DNA of 64,000 nt from positions 2,061,648-2,125,647 of the forward strand of contig CM042957.1 in assembly GCA_023678885.1 (NCBI GenBank), written 5' to 3'. A model generated the notes under the pieces. The model was not told the DNA's origin and ran no database searches. It worked only from the letters and a program-made list of their open reading frames with translations. Both the position numbers and the translations under genes were made by a program. Positions 1 through 12,302 of the stretch are shown piece after piece. This stretch comes from Pogostemon cablin (lineage: Eukaryota > Streptophyta > Magnoliopsida > Lamiales > Lamiaceae). The number at the start of each line of letters is the position of its first letter. The stretch's first letter is position 1.

Positions 1-333
1 TTCAATCCATGTGATTGTGTGACTCTACATAAGTCTTTTCCATGATATTGCTTGCCTTACATACTTCTTAGATTGTTCACCTTCATCCATCATCCATCAC
101 ATATGTATATGTTCTATCTTTTAATTGCTTTCCTAGTTGTTAGTTTTAGTTAAACAAACCCCCTCCTTATTCGATTAGTCCTACTAGAGTGAAACATCTT
201 TCAAATACAGCTACCCAATTTTGCCCTTGGGTTCGATATTATGTAAATTGTGCACTTGGTTGCTTACGTGCTACACACGATAGAGTACAACACTTGCTCT
301 AAATCAATTTAACAAAAGTTGAAATCAAGTTCA
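1..333 (+). mobile_element. 3' part of an LTR (left edge of window)
   Basis: This stretch ends in TTCA directly before a tRNA primer-binding site, as the 3' end of a 5' LTR should. A block around 170-290 (GATTAGTCC, then CTAGAGTGAAACATCTTTC, then CCCTTGGGTTCGATATT) recurs on the minus strand at about 55010-55110, inside the solo LTR described below. The two are therefore members of one LTR family. The 5' end of this LTR lies outside the window. Confidence 0.8.
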
Positions 334-351
334 TGGCGCCGTTGCTGGGGC
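334..351 (+). other. Retroelement primer-binding site (tRNA-Asp type)
   Basis: The sequence TGGCGCCGTTGCTGGGG begins immediately after the LTR end. TGGCGCC followed by GTTGCYGGGG is the plant retroelement primer site complementary to the 3' end of tRNA-Asp. It is common in Ty3/gypsy elements of the Athila/Tat type. The family name is inferred from this site alone. Confidence 0.75.
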
Positions 352-1380
352 GAAAGCCTTCGGTGTAACGTGTTTGAATTTGTTAGCTCTACTTAGGACA
401 TTTTTCTTATTTTTGCATTTTATATTTCTTTGAAAAATTTTGATCTTACTTGTTCTTCTTGATAGGCACGACAACCTTGAAAGAAGGGAAGAAGAAGCAA
501 CCAAAAATAGTAAGTGAAGAAAGTTGTAGTGAGCCTTGAAAAGAAGAAGTATGAATATAGATGGTTGGAACCAATACTTCGGAGGAAATTATGGAAATCT
601 ACTTGGTTTGATTCCAGCACAACAATCAAATGGCTACAAGGATGAGAACAACTATGGGTATAGTAGTCAAATGAGTCAAGCAAGCTCTCAAAGCTACAAC
701 AATGGGAGCTATGAGGGATGACAAGGAGCTTATAATGAGAATACATTCCAAGCGTATCAAGAAAACACTTATTTCATACCAAGTTCGCACAACCAAGTTC
801 CTCCGTTTACTCCTTTATCCTAAAATAATACCTTGATGGAGTTGTTTAGAAGATATGCTTATGGAACTGATACAAGGCAAAGTTTTCAACCAAGTCTTTC
901 AAGATATGAGCCTCAAAATGCCTACTCAATGCCCGCTTCCAACTTTGATGGGGGGCAAGTATGGAACATGCTCAATTACCAAATGGGGAATGGAACATGT
1001 ATGCAAAATGGGTATGTCCAATGAAATTTTCAAGAAGAGTGTCCATCATATAATGATGGGAGACCTTCCTTGCAAGATCAATTAAGTTAAATGATGAAAA
1101 TGCTTGAAGAAAGAAAGAGAAAAGATTAGGAAAATGAGAGGAGATTTGAGGAAAAAGAAAGGAGACTTAAAGCCCTAGAGCGTCGAATGAGTCAAATGAT
1201 AAGTAAACGGAACACTCTTCATGAAATGGAGAATTTTGATGAAAAGATTGAAGAAGAGTTAAAGGTAGAAGAGTGTTCGGGGATAACGAAGAAGACTCAA
1301 GGATAGATTGAGAGACAGAGATTAGAGAGAAAAGAAGAATGGATTGAGAGATTAAATGACCCATTAGACTGATTTGGAGT
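352..1380 (+). pseudogene. Degenerate retroelement gag region
   Basis: One reading frame from about 548 to 1305 reads as a single protein interrupted by several stop codons (near 719, 821, 1021, 1087 and 1126). The first part is rich in Gln, Asn, Ser, Tyr and Gly. The last part (about 1090-1290) is highly charged with Glu, Lys and Arg in a coiled-coil-like pattern. This matches the variable N-terminal gag part of an Athila/Tat-like element, given the adjacent primer site. No zinc knuckle, protease, reverse transcriptase or integrase follows, so the element is truncated near 1.4 kb. No function is expected. Confidence 0.6.
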
Positions 1381-1444
1381 ATAGATAAGTCGCGTCATTT
1401 ATATTTGGAGTACTTGGTGCACCTTAAAAACTGGTGTACATTAG

Positions 1445-1446
<2 letters not shown>

Positions 1447-1487
<41 letters not shown>
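1447..1487. repeat. (TA)n microsatellite
   Basis: About 40 bp of uninterrupted TA dinucleotides, just downstream of the truncated retroelement. Confidence 0.95.
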
Positions 1488-1489
<2 letters not shown>

Positions 1490-1491
<2 letters not shown>

Positions 1492-2600
1492 CCCATTTTA
1501 TAATAGAATTAATTTTTCATTCAAAAGGGTGACATATCTTGATGCAATTCTACTATGCAAATCTTACCATAAAACCGTATTAAAAAAAATAAATAAAGGA
1601 ACAACATTTTCATCATACCTAACACGTTCCATGAAATCATGTCTAATTTTTTATAGGGTTAGGATGTTTATGACATTTTGGTGTAATATTTGATGTGTCA
1701 TTTCGTTGAATGAGTGATACGTAGGAAAGAGAATAGAAACTATGCTCTAGGAGCATGCAAGTAATTAGATTTCCCCTCCATGACACAATAAAAAAAATAT
1801 AGCATAAGAAATATGGCACCAAAGTATCACAAAGACAAGAAATATTAATTAGCTGTAAATTTGGATTAGAGAAAAATTTATTATTGGTAAAGGTAGAGGT
1901 GGAGTGAGACAGAAGAATGGGCAGTTCAACATTAAACCCAGTGGACCATGGAAGGCAATATGGGCTGGCCCATGATGTAATAACATCACAACTCGACCCA
2001 TATGAGGACGTTGGTACTTCACGGACCCCCACTGAAGACGCACACCAACGACTTCCTTTCTACAACTCGCCCTTCTCACTGGTCAGTATTAACCAACCCT
2101 AGTAGATAGATCAATAGATATCTACACCACCACGTGGTATAAAAACATTCATGTCCTAAATGACCACTGGACATTTCCACCACACAAATGTGAGTTGCTT
2201 TGCTGGGTTGACTGCAAAAACCTTTTTTCTGGCATCCTACCTCGAAGCGATAAGTATTTCATATCAATGAAGTCAACTGGCTATTACAAGTTCTCTTGGG
2301 GTATATCAACGGTCCAAGAGAAACGAATACAAGGGAGATGAGACACTCCATTAAAGGAGATTGACACTCTGTTTAAAGACACTTAACTCCACGAAGGAGA
2401 CAAAAGTTCAAACACAAACTGAACTACAGCTGAGGAGGTTCAAATGCAAGAAAATTAGTAAAGGAAATTCATTCACTTTGGAAAGGATGGTTACATGTAT
2501 CAAACAAATTATGACTCACCTAGTTCACATAATTTTCACAAGATATTTTAAAAATTAACATGTTCCCGCTCTTGAGAGTGGATGTATCAATCAACCAACC
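1490..2600. other. Intergenic, 3' flank of the CysRS gene
   Basis: No convincing gene was found. The DNA is AT-rich on its left half and less so from 1900 to 2580. Short open frames here have no recognisable domains. The part next to 2601 would contain the 3' untranslated region and polyadenylation signals of the minus-strand CysRS gene. Confidence 0.5.
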
Positions 2601-5600
2601 CTATTTATCACTCAGAGTTGGAGGAGGTTGAGGTTTTTCTTGTTCAACGGGAGGTTTCTCCTGCTGAGCAGGCGCGTCCGACTGCTCTTGCTGCACGGTG
2701 CCTCCACACCATCTCATTCCCCAAATCCATCAGTGCGATTCCCTTCAATGCAAGCTCCGCCCTGATCTGATAACTTTTTGAGAACTCTTTGTTTTTACGA
2801 GCAAGCACTATTTCCTCGATGGAGCGCAGAACATCATCTTCGCTCACTCCTGCTCTTTTCAGGGCTTTGTCTTTTAGTTGTTGCAAAACCTGAACAGAAG
2901 GAAATATTCAAAAGAATAAGATTGTAACTTCAGTGACTGTTACTATAGCTGAAATTAAGTGGAAAAAGTAGATTACATGGTACCTCGGCATAAGTTGAAC
3001 TGGAAAGCAATCCAAGAACATCCAAGACTTTTTTGATCTCCTTCTCTAGATCAATAAGGGACTTAACGATGGATAATTGCTGTAGCTTCTGCTGCTTCTT
3101 CTGAAGCAAACAAAAGAATGGTCAGAATCAAGTCATGATCTAGCAAAGAATGGAAGGGGTGAGAGACTACTGATAAGAAATCCTCACCTTGAGCATGTTC
3201 AAAGAAGTGTTGATAAATCTGAAAACCTCTGGAAGTGAATTATTTAAGATGTACGGCGTGTGCAAATCATCTGCTAACCTTGTCTCAAAGTCATTATGCA
3301 ATTTATTGATGCATTCTTGGGCAGCAGGGTTGATACGAGCTTCGTTATTCGTTTCACATTCCTCTCTCGAAGGCAATAATGCATCTTCACAATCTTGCAA
3401 AGTCTGTCAATGGTGAAAATGACCCATACAAAATGCTCACTATATTCCAACTTTGAACAACATAAAATAGAATGGCCAACTTCTATTTACGAGTTTGCAA
3501 AGAAGGAATTATTTGAGAAAAAAAAAGAAGAAGAAGCAAATCTGCTATTTACAAGGCATAACCAATGTTAACTATAAAAAAAAGAGCGTAAATAACTTTC
3601 AAAACAAAACCATGCACAGGCTCAAAAGAAGTTTGTGAGATAACCATTGAAGCCTCACAACAATCGAGGAAACCAATGATTAGATTATGCCCCACAAGGA
3701 CGAAAAAGACAGCTGCCAAAGCATATATAAGAGATTAGCTGCAAAAGCATTAATCCATCAACCAAAAGTTCATCCTTTCTATCAATTGTTAACCAAGAAA
3801 GATAATGACCACACAAAAACAATTAAGTCATAATGCAAGCGGTCAACAGAAAATCTGTATGATATTCAAATTGGTAGAAACGGAAAAGTTTTTTACCTGG
3901 TATATATAGAAAACAGCTTCGGAAGCAATTTCTATTTGTGATATAGAGTAATTGACAGGAGAACGGTAGTGAGTTCCTAACAGGAACTGCCTCAGTGCCA
4001 GTGGATGATATAATTTAGTAACCTGCCAAAGAATAACTTATTGAAGCACCAATAACCATGAAAACAAATAAGAAGCTTCAAAAGTATAAAGTAAAAACGA
4101 ATTAAAACACCCATACCTACCTCACGAATGGTAAAGAAGTTATCAAGGGACTTCGACATTTTCTCATCATTGACTGTAACAAATCCATTATGTCCAGTAA
4201 TTGACGTTGCTCTCTGAGCAAGCAGCACAACTCTGAGCAATCTCATTCTCATGATGAGGGAATATCAAATCCATCCCACCACCATGAATATCAAATGTGT
4301 GAGTCAAGTAATGAGCACTCATGGCACTGCACTCTATGTGCCACCCTGGTCTGCCAGGACCCCAAGGGCTGTCCCATTGTGGCTCCCCAGGCTTTGCAGC
4401 CTGCAACAAAAATACAAATACTAATTTTAAGTACAAAAGTCAAGTGATTCAATAGTACAATAAAAAATCACCTTCCACAGAGCAAAATCAAAAGGATTTC
4501 GCTTCCTCCCATCAACAGAAACTCTTTCTCCAGCTCTATTATCTTCTAGCTTCCGTCCAGATAGTTTACCATAATTTGGGAAATTTTCGACAGAAAAGAA
4601 AACATCCCCATCTACAGCATAAGCATGGCCATTGCTAATTATCTGCAAAAATGAGACTTAAACTGATTAAATATTTAATGATGAACTAAAAAATAAATAA
4701 ATAAGTAAAGCAGAAACGACCATCTTTCACAGTTCACAGGGACCAAAAATATTGTCCCTAATTGGGACATAAAAAATCTAGAATAAGAGGAGTTATTTGA
4801 ACGCAATTTATAATTTATCAGGGCAATTGACTAGCGTAAAGCAATACAATATTTTAGCTAAGTCATATATAAACAGATTATTTATATATAATACAATAGC
4901 TATGAATGATTATTTTCAGATCCACAAACAAGATCTAGAAGAAGAACAAATATTTGTAATGAGGATTTAGAAAAGAATAGAGTTATCTTTCAACGAAACG
5001 AAAGGAACAAAATTAATTAGATAATATAAGAGCAAGCCAAAGACCTTATCTATCATGCCCTTGATTTGATCCATATGATCAGTAACACGAGGCTGGTGGG
5101 TAGGAAGGAGGCAATGAAGATCAGTCATGTCCTTAAGAAACTCTTGGCAAAATCTCCAACTCAGTTCTCTTGGATCCTCTCCAACCTCATTTGCTCGACG
5201 AATAATCTGCATAAGTTAGAACATTAGAAATCACAACATAAATCAAACAAGAACACATTGCCACTGACCACATCATCACAAGAGACATTGAAATATTATT
5301 TATATTTATGCTATGGTGAATGACGCATACAAAGTTTTTAAACTTGATATCACATTGAGAAGATTTAGGGATATTCTTACAGAATTTGACATTAACATAA
5401 AATGAAAAACATTATGAATGAAAAATGTTTGTATTCTTAAAATCATTTGAGCAATATATGCACCAAAGTTTAGTACTCCCTCATCTGCCTTGTATCCGAT
5501 TTGCATTCCTTAAGGAGCCATCAACACATCAAGTCATAAATATCCTGGATATGGTAATTTTTTTGCCTTCACTATTTGCAAAGTATTAAAATCCGATAAT

Positions 5601-6698
5601 TTTTGTCAGTCAGTCAGTAGTTCTAGTTCCATTAAAATATGAGATTTATAATATACAAAAAGGGGCATGGCAAAAAGACATCTCACCTTGTCATCAACAT
5701 CAGTGAAATTCCGCACATAAACGACTTCATAGTCCAAATATCTCAGAAATCTACAACAAATCCACAATCAAAATATAAACAGATTGAATCCATGGTTGGG
5801 AAAAGTATAATATTAAAGCAACACACCGCCTTACAATAACAATATCAGACACTTCGAGAATATATAAGCAAGTCGAAGAAATAATTATCTTTCTGCGACT
5901 GTTTTACTTTTAGACAAATATTGCATTGGTGATGACCAAGGCAAACAACAATCAAGCCCACTTATCATATTAAACCTTCAAAACTTGAAACTAAAAATAA
6001 ATCAAAGTTGAAGGATTGACTATATTCTAAATTATTTTATGCTATTTCTTTTTAAATTTAAACACTGATATGTTGAATTCTTTCATAGGCAAGAGTTCAC
6101 ATGCAATTGGCATTACAACATAATTTTAAACTAACTTAAATTTTATCATACATCGAAGCCATTTGCTAACAAATTCCAACAAATTTGTCCAAGCATGAAA
6201 TCATTATTACACATCAAAATGCAATGACAGTCTTCAATTCATGCAATGGCATTCCTATATTCCATAAAATAACCATAAATTTCCTATACTTCAGAAAAAT
6301 AATACTAATAATAATAAAATTCACCACATACCTAACGTACAACACCACCAACAATAGCATTTTCCACAAACAAACAACTTCAGTCGCCACATCTCCAATT
6401 AGGTATAATGTTTACCAAACAAAGAATTAATTTTATAACTACAGTATTATGAAAGGCTAATTAACTCTGCAAGCAATCAATACATTGCAAAAACACATCA
6501 ATCTGAAAAGAAAAAAGAAGTGAAAAATGGATACCTATAGAGAAGATCGAAAGCAACGTAGGCACGGGCATGGCCGATATTGCTGAAATCGTAAGAAGTC
6601 ACGCCGCAAATGTACATAGACACTTGCCCTTCAACCATTGGTTTAAAAACCTGCTTCTCCTTCGCCATGCTGTTATATAACTGAAACTTCTTCCCCAT
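2601..6698 (-). pseudogene. CARS: Cysteine--tRNA ligase (cytosolic type) with two frame breaks
   Basis: Class I aminoacyl-tRNA synthetase that charges tRNA-Cys with cysteine. Nine exons were read with GT-AG borders: 6535-6698, 5687-5750, 5045-5206, 4472-4642, 4121-4400, 3897-4022, 3188-3403, 2984-3100 and 2601-2889. Length would be near 528 residues, normal for a plant cytosolic enzyme. Visible are the zinc ligands (Cys31 in CGVT, Cys211 in WHIECSAM, His and Glu in HHENE) and KMSKS at about 267-271. Two features speak against function. Near 4193, between the codons for YW and HNGFVTV, the frame shifts and meets TAA. Near 2700 the frame shifts again before a Gln/Pro-rich tail that ends at 2601. 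In addition the HIGH motif reads NIGH (residues 40-43). There is no organelle targeting peptide. Identity is certain. Status as pseudogene rather than sequencing error is likely, because neighbouring long genes are clean. Confidence 0.85.
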
Positions 6699-6750
6699 TT
6701 GAGCTCACAGATTTTCGCCTTTCCTGCAGTGGCTAGCGGTAATTCATACA

Positions 6751-6758
6751 AAACCCTA
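6751..6758 (+). promoter_or_regulatory. Telo-box upstream of the CysRS gene
   Basis: AAACCCTA lies about 53 bp upstream of the minus-strand start codon at 6698. This motif is frequent in promoters and leaders of plant translation-related genes. The regulatory role here is inferred from position only. Confidence 0.4.
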
Positions 6759-6989
6759 GATTGCAGTAGCAACACGAAGGTAATTCAATTTACATTAATT
6801 TATTATCCGTTTCATTGCCCAAGTGTATGCCGGCACGTGAAACCAATAGTTCACAATATTGAATTTTTTATTATTATTTATTTATTTAATAAGCCCTAAT
6901 AAAGTTAAAGTCCTAAATTAATGAAGCTTTGCAGATAAAATCAGGAAAATTCAATTGCAAAATTAATCAGCATTTTACCTGTTTTCCGG

Positions 6990-8930
6990 TGGCCGTCGAC
7001 GGCAGGTCAGGATGAGAGAGAAAATTTGACGGCGGTTGAATGTGAGAGAATCAGACTGCGTGAGTTGAACGCTGTTGATTAAATAACGAGCATTTTAAAA
7101 GAGATGTTAAACGGGCCTTAACCCATTAGGGTTGGCCCTAACGGGCTGTGGGTTAAATTGAATCTGTTTAAATGGGTTACGAAAAGGTGAACATAATCTT
7201 AAAATTTATAAATTATAATCCTTCGACCAAGAATACATTGACACTTTCCATTATAGTCCGTTTCAAGAATACATTCATCCCCTAATAATGGAAATAATAC
7301 ACAATATCCATAATCTTACAATACTACAATATTACAAAAATGACACTTCTTTTTATACACATCTAGCTATAAAGTCAACTATATCATACATTTTATTCTA
7401 CCAATTACCCAAAATATCCCCTCTCTTTCTTACACCATACTAATAAAATGTTATTTTTCTTAAACTCTGTGCCAGAGAGTACGTGAAACGAATAATAATT
7501 TATTATTCAAAAGAGTAATAGATTACTAATTTGATGAGTAATAATTTATCATTAAAAGAATAAAAAATTTAATGCACCATACAATGAATTAGCATAATAG
7601 TTTGTGTTATTAAAATTATTAAATTACTTTTAAAAAATTTATTATACGATCGTCAAAATCATTATTATTATTATTTTATTAAACGACGTACATATATTTT
7701 TTTCTTTATTTATATAAATTCAATTATATTAATTTAATTTAAAATTAGTATCTTTACTGCACATAATAATGCTAATATGATAAAAGATTTATTTACTATA
7801 AAAGATATTTGCCAAAATAATAATCCAGTATTTCAATTTTAGACATCATGTATTTATTTAATGCATTTGATTTTCCCTTTTTTATCCGGGTCAAAATATA
7901 TCTTTTAATACATTCATTCTTTAAATATAAGTAATCTATAACAATTCTATTTAATATAAATATATTTCATAAAGTATATATTTATAATCCTTTTAATACA
8001 TTTATATTTACTAAATGTAGTTTATCTATAATAAATCTATTTCATATTTTACAGTATAAATAAATACTCCAATATATCAAGGTTTAATAGAGAAAACAGA
8101 AAAACTTATGATAACATCATAGAATCAATAACATTAAATATTTATGTTTAATTTATGTAAAACTTTCCCATTTTATTGAATTGTGCATATCTATTTTATC
8201 TCAAGAGCGTGCTAGAAATAGTGATGAATTTGTTGGTAGTAGGGCTTTAATCAAGTTTGTTTGTGCAAAAGGTGATGCTCCTAAGACATTGGATGTCTTT
8301 GGAAGTTGGGCTGTACTCCATTTTGAATTAAGAGTTTTGATAGGAAAATTTGAAATATGGTATTTGGGCTTCCATAAAGAGGCCAAGATAAATATCATTG
8401 GATTTTCATGCTCACATGCAAATAGGTTATCATAAGTCCAAATTGAACAAAGGCCATGGTTGAAAATTGAATGTAGGCCATGGCTGAAAATTAAATGGGT
8501 AGAAGAATCATTTTGTATAAATAATCCAAGTTAAATCCATCAAAGGTCAAGGGAAATACCTAATATTAAGCGTATCTTAAGATCATCCAAAAGAAGAATA
8601 ATTTTGAGGTGCACAATTAATTCCTTAATAAAACTTTGTATGTAGTAGGACATCTAAGTTAATTTATTTAATAATAAGTACATTTATTTTCTTTATTAAT
8701 ATAGGAAGTCTTAAATTTAATATGTCAAACTATTAAAATTTTTATTTTATTACGTGCGTATAATGAAAAAATAAAATTTTGTAACAACATGAAAGTTATT
8801 TATGAAAAATGATTAATGTATCATCTACATAAATTATAATAACGTGAAGTGTAAGTATTTATATTCATCAAAATTAATATAATTATTTTTATTTAAACAA
8901 AGAAAGATTTAAAATAATAATAAATAACAA
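6990..8930. other. AT-rich intergenic DNA, no gene seen
   Basis: No recognisable gene. The stretch 7340-7490 resembles a degraded Stowaway element of the family found intact at 17199-17462 (shared text around CTCTGTGCCAGAGAG versus CTCCGTGCCGGAAAG). An 84-codon open frame at 8181-8435 has no domain I recognise and sits in repeat-rich DNA. Confidence 0.5.
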
Positions 8931-8967
8931 ACACGATAACCCGCGTTGCACGCGGGCATTGTACTAG
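8930..8967 (+). mobile_element. Helitron-type 3' terminus (plus orientation)
   Basis: A perfect stem CCCGCGT/ACGCGGG with a 3-nt loop (8940-8956) is followed 7 nt later by CTAG at 8964-8967 and then a T. A short GC-rich hairpin just before a terminal CTRR, with a host T next, is the hallmark of Helitron 3' ends. The 5' end (TC) was not located, so the element's extent is unknown. It contains no RepHel coding sequence nearby and would be non-autonomous. Confidence 0.7.
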
Positions 8968-8969
8968 TT

Positions 8970-10150
8970 CATAAGTAATTAACCATATATTTAATTCAAA
9001 ATAGGAACAATAATTGTTATGAGTAGGCAAATTGAGATATCATATGTTCATTTCGAGTATCTTATTGAGTAAGTATTTGGTGTTTTTACTGAAAATGCAG
9101 ATGACTCCTTCTGTTGTGATCTTACCAAGAAATTTGAATATACATTTATTTAATTGTGCTAAATTTCTTGTTCTACGAGAATAGTATTATGGGATCTTTC
9201 TCACTGCTTAATAATTAGTGATGTTCGGGTATTTTGTCAAATTAAAAGAAGGGATTTTGTCCCACTTTAAATGGAAGATCAAAATGGGATTTCTTATGTT
9301 ATTTAAGGAGGTCTCTAGTTTTGATGTTAAGTGCACTAATCAAATACACTTTAATCTTTATGTTTGATTCTTTTTAATTTCCTTTCTTGTATTCTCAGTT
9401 GTGAGAATGAGGAGAAATATTTGAATTAGTCAAAGATTTTTAAGAGCGTAAGGATTGAGGTCAGGAGATAAATTCATTGTGATTGTAAAAAAATTTCACA
9501 TAATGATATTTTCTCGATTTGTGTTTTTTGTGTGTGATTGTAACATAGTAGTATTTTGTCGGTTTGTGGTTTTTCTCCAATTTTAGAGTTTTCCACGTAA
9601 ATTCTTGTATTATGCTTTTTATACTCTTTTTTATTTGTCCTTAGAAATGAATATGGATCTATTTATCCTAACCGCTAGCGATGTTATCTTTTGTATCAAA
9701 TATGTCGTCCATCAACTACTTTAGCTATTTGTTGTGACATCCAATTTTCGTCTCTTCTTATACTCCATCGAACAAATTAACTTGCTTTATGTGTAAGAAC
9801 AATGTCATCCAACTTAAATAAAAAACATATAAAATACTTCAAAATAAGATGTATAAGAATAATAAAATAGTAAACGCTGACATTTCAATTCATAAATAAA
9901 GGAAAAATAAAACACCTTTGCATAGGAAATAATGCCATAAATATAAAATATGTTAAAATCTTACATTTATATTAAGTGTTTAAACTAAATTAAAAATTAA
10001 ATTCTAATCACCCTAAAATAGTCCAACAAAATTCCACAATTTTAATCATTAGATTAAAATTTAATTTAGTTTCTACCATTAATTAAATAATAATAAAAAA
10101 TTACCCATTGCTCATATTTAAGCATTTAAAAATCACCCTAAAATCTGATA
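8970..10150. other. Intergenic, nothing recognised
   Basis: AT-rich sequence without coding potential or clear repeat boundaries. The part up to the next Helitron end may belong to unrecognised non-autonomous elements. Confidence 0.4.
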
Positions 10151-10152
10151 TA

Positions 10153-10182
10153 CTAGCACGTAACCCGCATGCTACGCGGGAT
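10153..10182 (-). mobile_element. Helitron-type 3' terminus (minus orientation)
   Basis: Read on the minus strand, a hairpin CCCGC...GCGGG (10164-10168 with 10176-10180) is followed by TTACGTG and a terminal CTAG (10156-10153), then T. It is nearly the same sequence as the ends at 8967 and 12303, so the three belong to one Helitron family. The body would extend to higher coordinates; its 5' end was not found. Confidence 0.65.
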
Positions 10183-10224
10183 TATATAGATTTTATTTAT
10201 TATAATTAAATTATTAATTTAGAT

Positions 10225-10226
<2 letters not shown>

Positions 10227-10254
<28 letters not shown>
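10227..10254. repeat. (TA)n microsatellite
   Basis: About 28 bp of TA repeats at the left border of the foldback element that follows. Confidence 0.9.
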
Positions 10255-10257
<3 letters not shown>

Positions 10258-10612
10258 CTAAATATAGTGTGCACCCGGGTGCACACGAAGCTTCGTGTGC
10301 ACCCACATATAAATATAAGCAAAAACATATCAATTGTGAGTAAAAATGTATACAATTTAATTGTTAATTTTTTTAATGAAAAATTGAGTGTAAAAAATAT
10401 CCAATTATTAAAATACATGTATACACTATTGAATAAAAAATTATACACATATGAATGTTTGTTTTTTTAATGAAAAATTTAGTGTGAAAAAAGTATACAA
10501 TTATTACAAAAAACGTATACAAAAGAGAATAACATGTATACAAAATAGAATAAAAAGTTATATAAATATGGGTGCAAGGATGCACCCGGGTGCACCTAAT
10601 ATACACTCATAT
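10255..10612. mobile_element. Foldback element with nested GC-rich palindromes
   Basis: The left end contains two overlapping perfect palindromes (20 nt at 10267-10286 and 28 nt at 10277-10304) built from GTGCACCC and GAAGCTTC. The right end (about 10569-10600) carries GGGTGCAAGG and GCACCCGGGTGCAC in inverted orientation. The interior is AT-rich and noncoding. This is the architecture of a small foldback transposable element. Superfamily and exact ends are uncertain because (TA)n and AT-rich DNA flank it. Confidence 0.55.
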
Positions 10613-10986
10613 ATATAATACTTTAATATGTTATGGGTATGTGTATTAGTATTGTATGTAAATTATATTTACAAAATTAGAAAGGTAACTTTTTGCTGTG
10701 GAATACTCAAAATTAATAAATATAACTTTTGTGTGGGGGAGTATTTATTAATTAATGTTCAAATACAGTACAAACGTTAATACTCATAATATATAATTGA
10801 TAATGTATCTAAAATTTGCATGGAAAGATATTATCCTAATTTGGTCACTCATTAAGAATTTAGGATAAGAGATATGGAATACATAACTTTAGCATCAAAG
10901 AAAAAGAAGAATAGTTTACCACAACGCCGGTCCTGACAATTTTTTAGGTTCGGGGCTATCAAAGAAAATAGGCCCTCGTTGATATA

Positions 10987-11218
10987 CTCCTTCCGTCCCA
11001 CAAAAGTTTGCATGTCTCTTCCGATACGGAGATTAAAAAAACTTTTGGGGGTATTATGATTTTTTTAATAAATAAATGTTAGGTAAGGGTGATTTATTTG
11101 TAAATAAAATGTATGGGGAAGGGTGTTTGTGTTTGCTTTTTTCTTTTTTAAGAATGTGCAAACTTTTGTGGGACAATCCAAAATGAAAAGTGTGTCATCT
11201 GAAATGGGACGTATGGAG
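10987..11218. mobile_element. Stowaway element (mariner-type MITE)
   Basis: Starts with CTCCTTCCGTCCCAC after a TA and ends with GGGACGTATGGAG before a TA, so the TA duplication of Tc1/mariner insertions is present. Subterminal inverted sequences (ACAAAAGTTTGCA) occur at both ends. It is the same family as 17199-17462, in opposite orientation. It codes for nothing. Confidence 0.8.
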
Positions 11219-11689
11219 TATATATTATCATCATTTAAAATGACTTCGTCTAGCATTTTGAGAAGCGAATTCATCAATAATATCATCATAATTAATTTGT
11301 TGTAACATATTTTTTACAATACATAAAATTGCTAATCTATTTAGTCTTTCTTGTTATATAATTGAATGCAAATAAAATTTTAACAATTTAGAAAAGCTTC
11401 TCTACAATAGCCACATTTATTTTTGACTTCAAGTTTTGATCTTTTGTTTATATCTAAATATATGCCCCTTTTCAAGTCCATTAATTTGATGAGCTAAACA
11501 TTATGAAAACTCTAATAAACTAATGTAATATATATAAATTTTGGGGCCCTCAAAGTTTAGGTGCCCAGGCGGTCGCCTTCTTCGCCCCTTCTCAGGGCCA
11601 CCACTGGTTTACCATCACACTAATTGTGCATTGCACGTATGGCTCATAAAATAGAACAAATAACATAGTAAATTTATGTGACGGAAAAA

Positions 11690-11925
11690 GAGCCCACATC
11701 CAATTTGGCACGGGATGTTCTGTGACACATTGGTGTAACATCTTCTATTACATCTGCTTAAGGAATGACACGTGTCGGGATGGATAAATTCAATTCCTTG
11801 CCCCAAGGATTGACTGGTTGACTTAGGGTATAGTTTTTCTTCTCTCTCTTACGTGTCACTCATCCAACGGAGTGTCACAAAAGATGTCACACCAAAATGT
11901 CACAAAAGATCTAGACCCAATCAAT
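11690..11925. mobile_element. Short inverted-repeat element, family A copy 1
   Basis: Complementary arms built from GATGTTCTGTGACACATTG and TGTCACAAAAGATGTCACAC surround a centre containing ACACGTGTC and the ACGTGTCACTCATCCAACG block. A diverged copy lies at 60395-60590 with the same order of blocks. Noncoding; probably a MITE of undetermined superfamily. Confidence 0.55.
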
Positions 11926-12302
11926 TTAAGACCACATAGGCTAATACCAGAAACATTCCGCAAGCAATAAGCACAGCCAGAGCCTATAATCGCGCCTTCT
12001 GCAACCCTATTGGTAAAATTAGACCTCATCAGTTTCATAAAAACCTCCCCAATTCCCACGACATTGTTACCGATTTCAGATCAGCGCCTTGAGATTGTAT
12101 CAGATATAAAGAGGGGAGTTCTTGTGTAATACATAGGGGCGGATATTTATGTTTAAAAATGTTTTAGTTTAAAATAGCAATCAGGTTGCTCACAAACTCT
12201 ACATTTAAATAGCAGAAAATGAACTGAGAATTTAAAATAGTAAAAAATAAGAATAGAACACCTCTCCCAAAAATGTGTGCACTCTCTTTTAGTATATAGT
12301 AA

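Noticed and set aside
8181..8435. 84-codon open frame
   Set aside because: No recognisable domain, no splice context, located in transposon-rich AT DNA.
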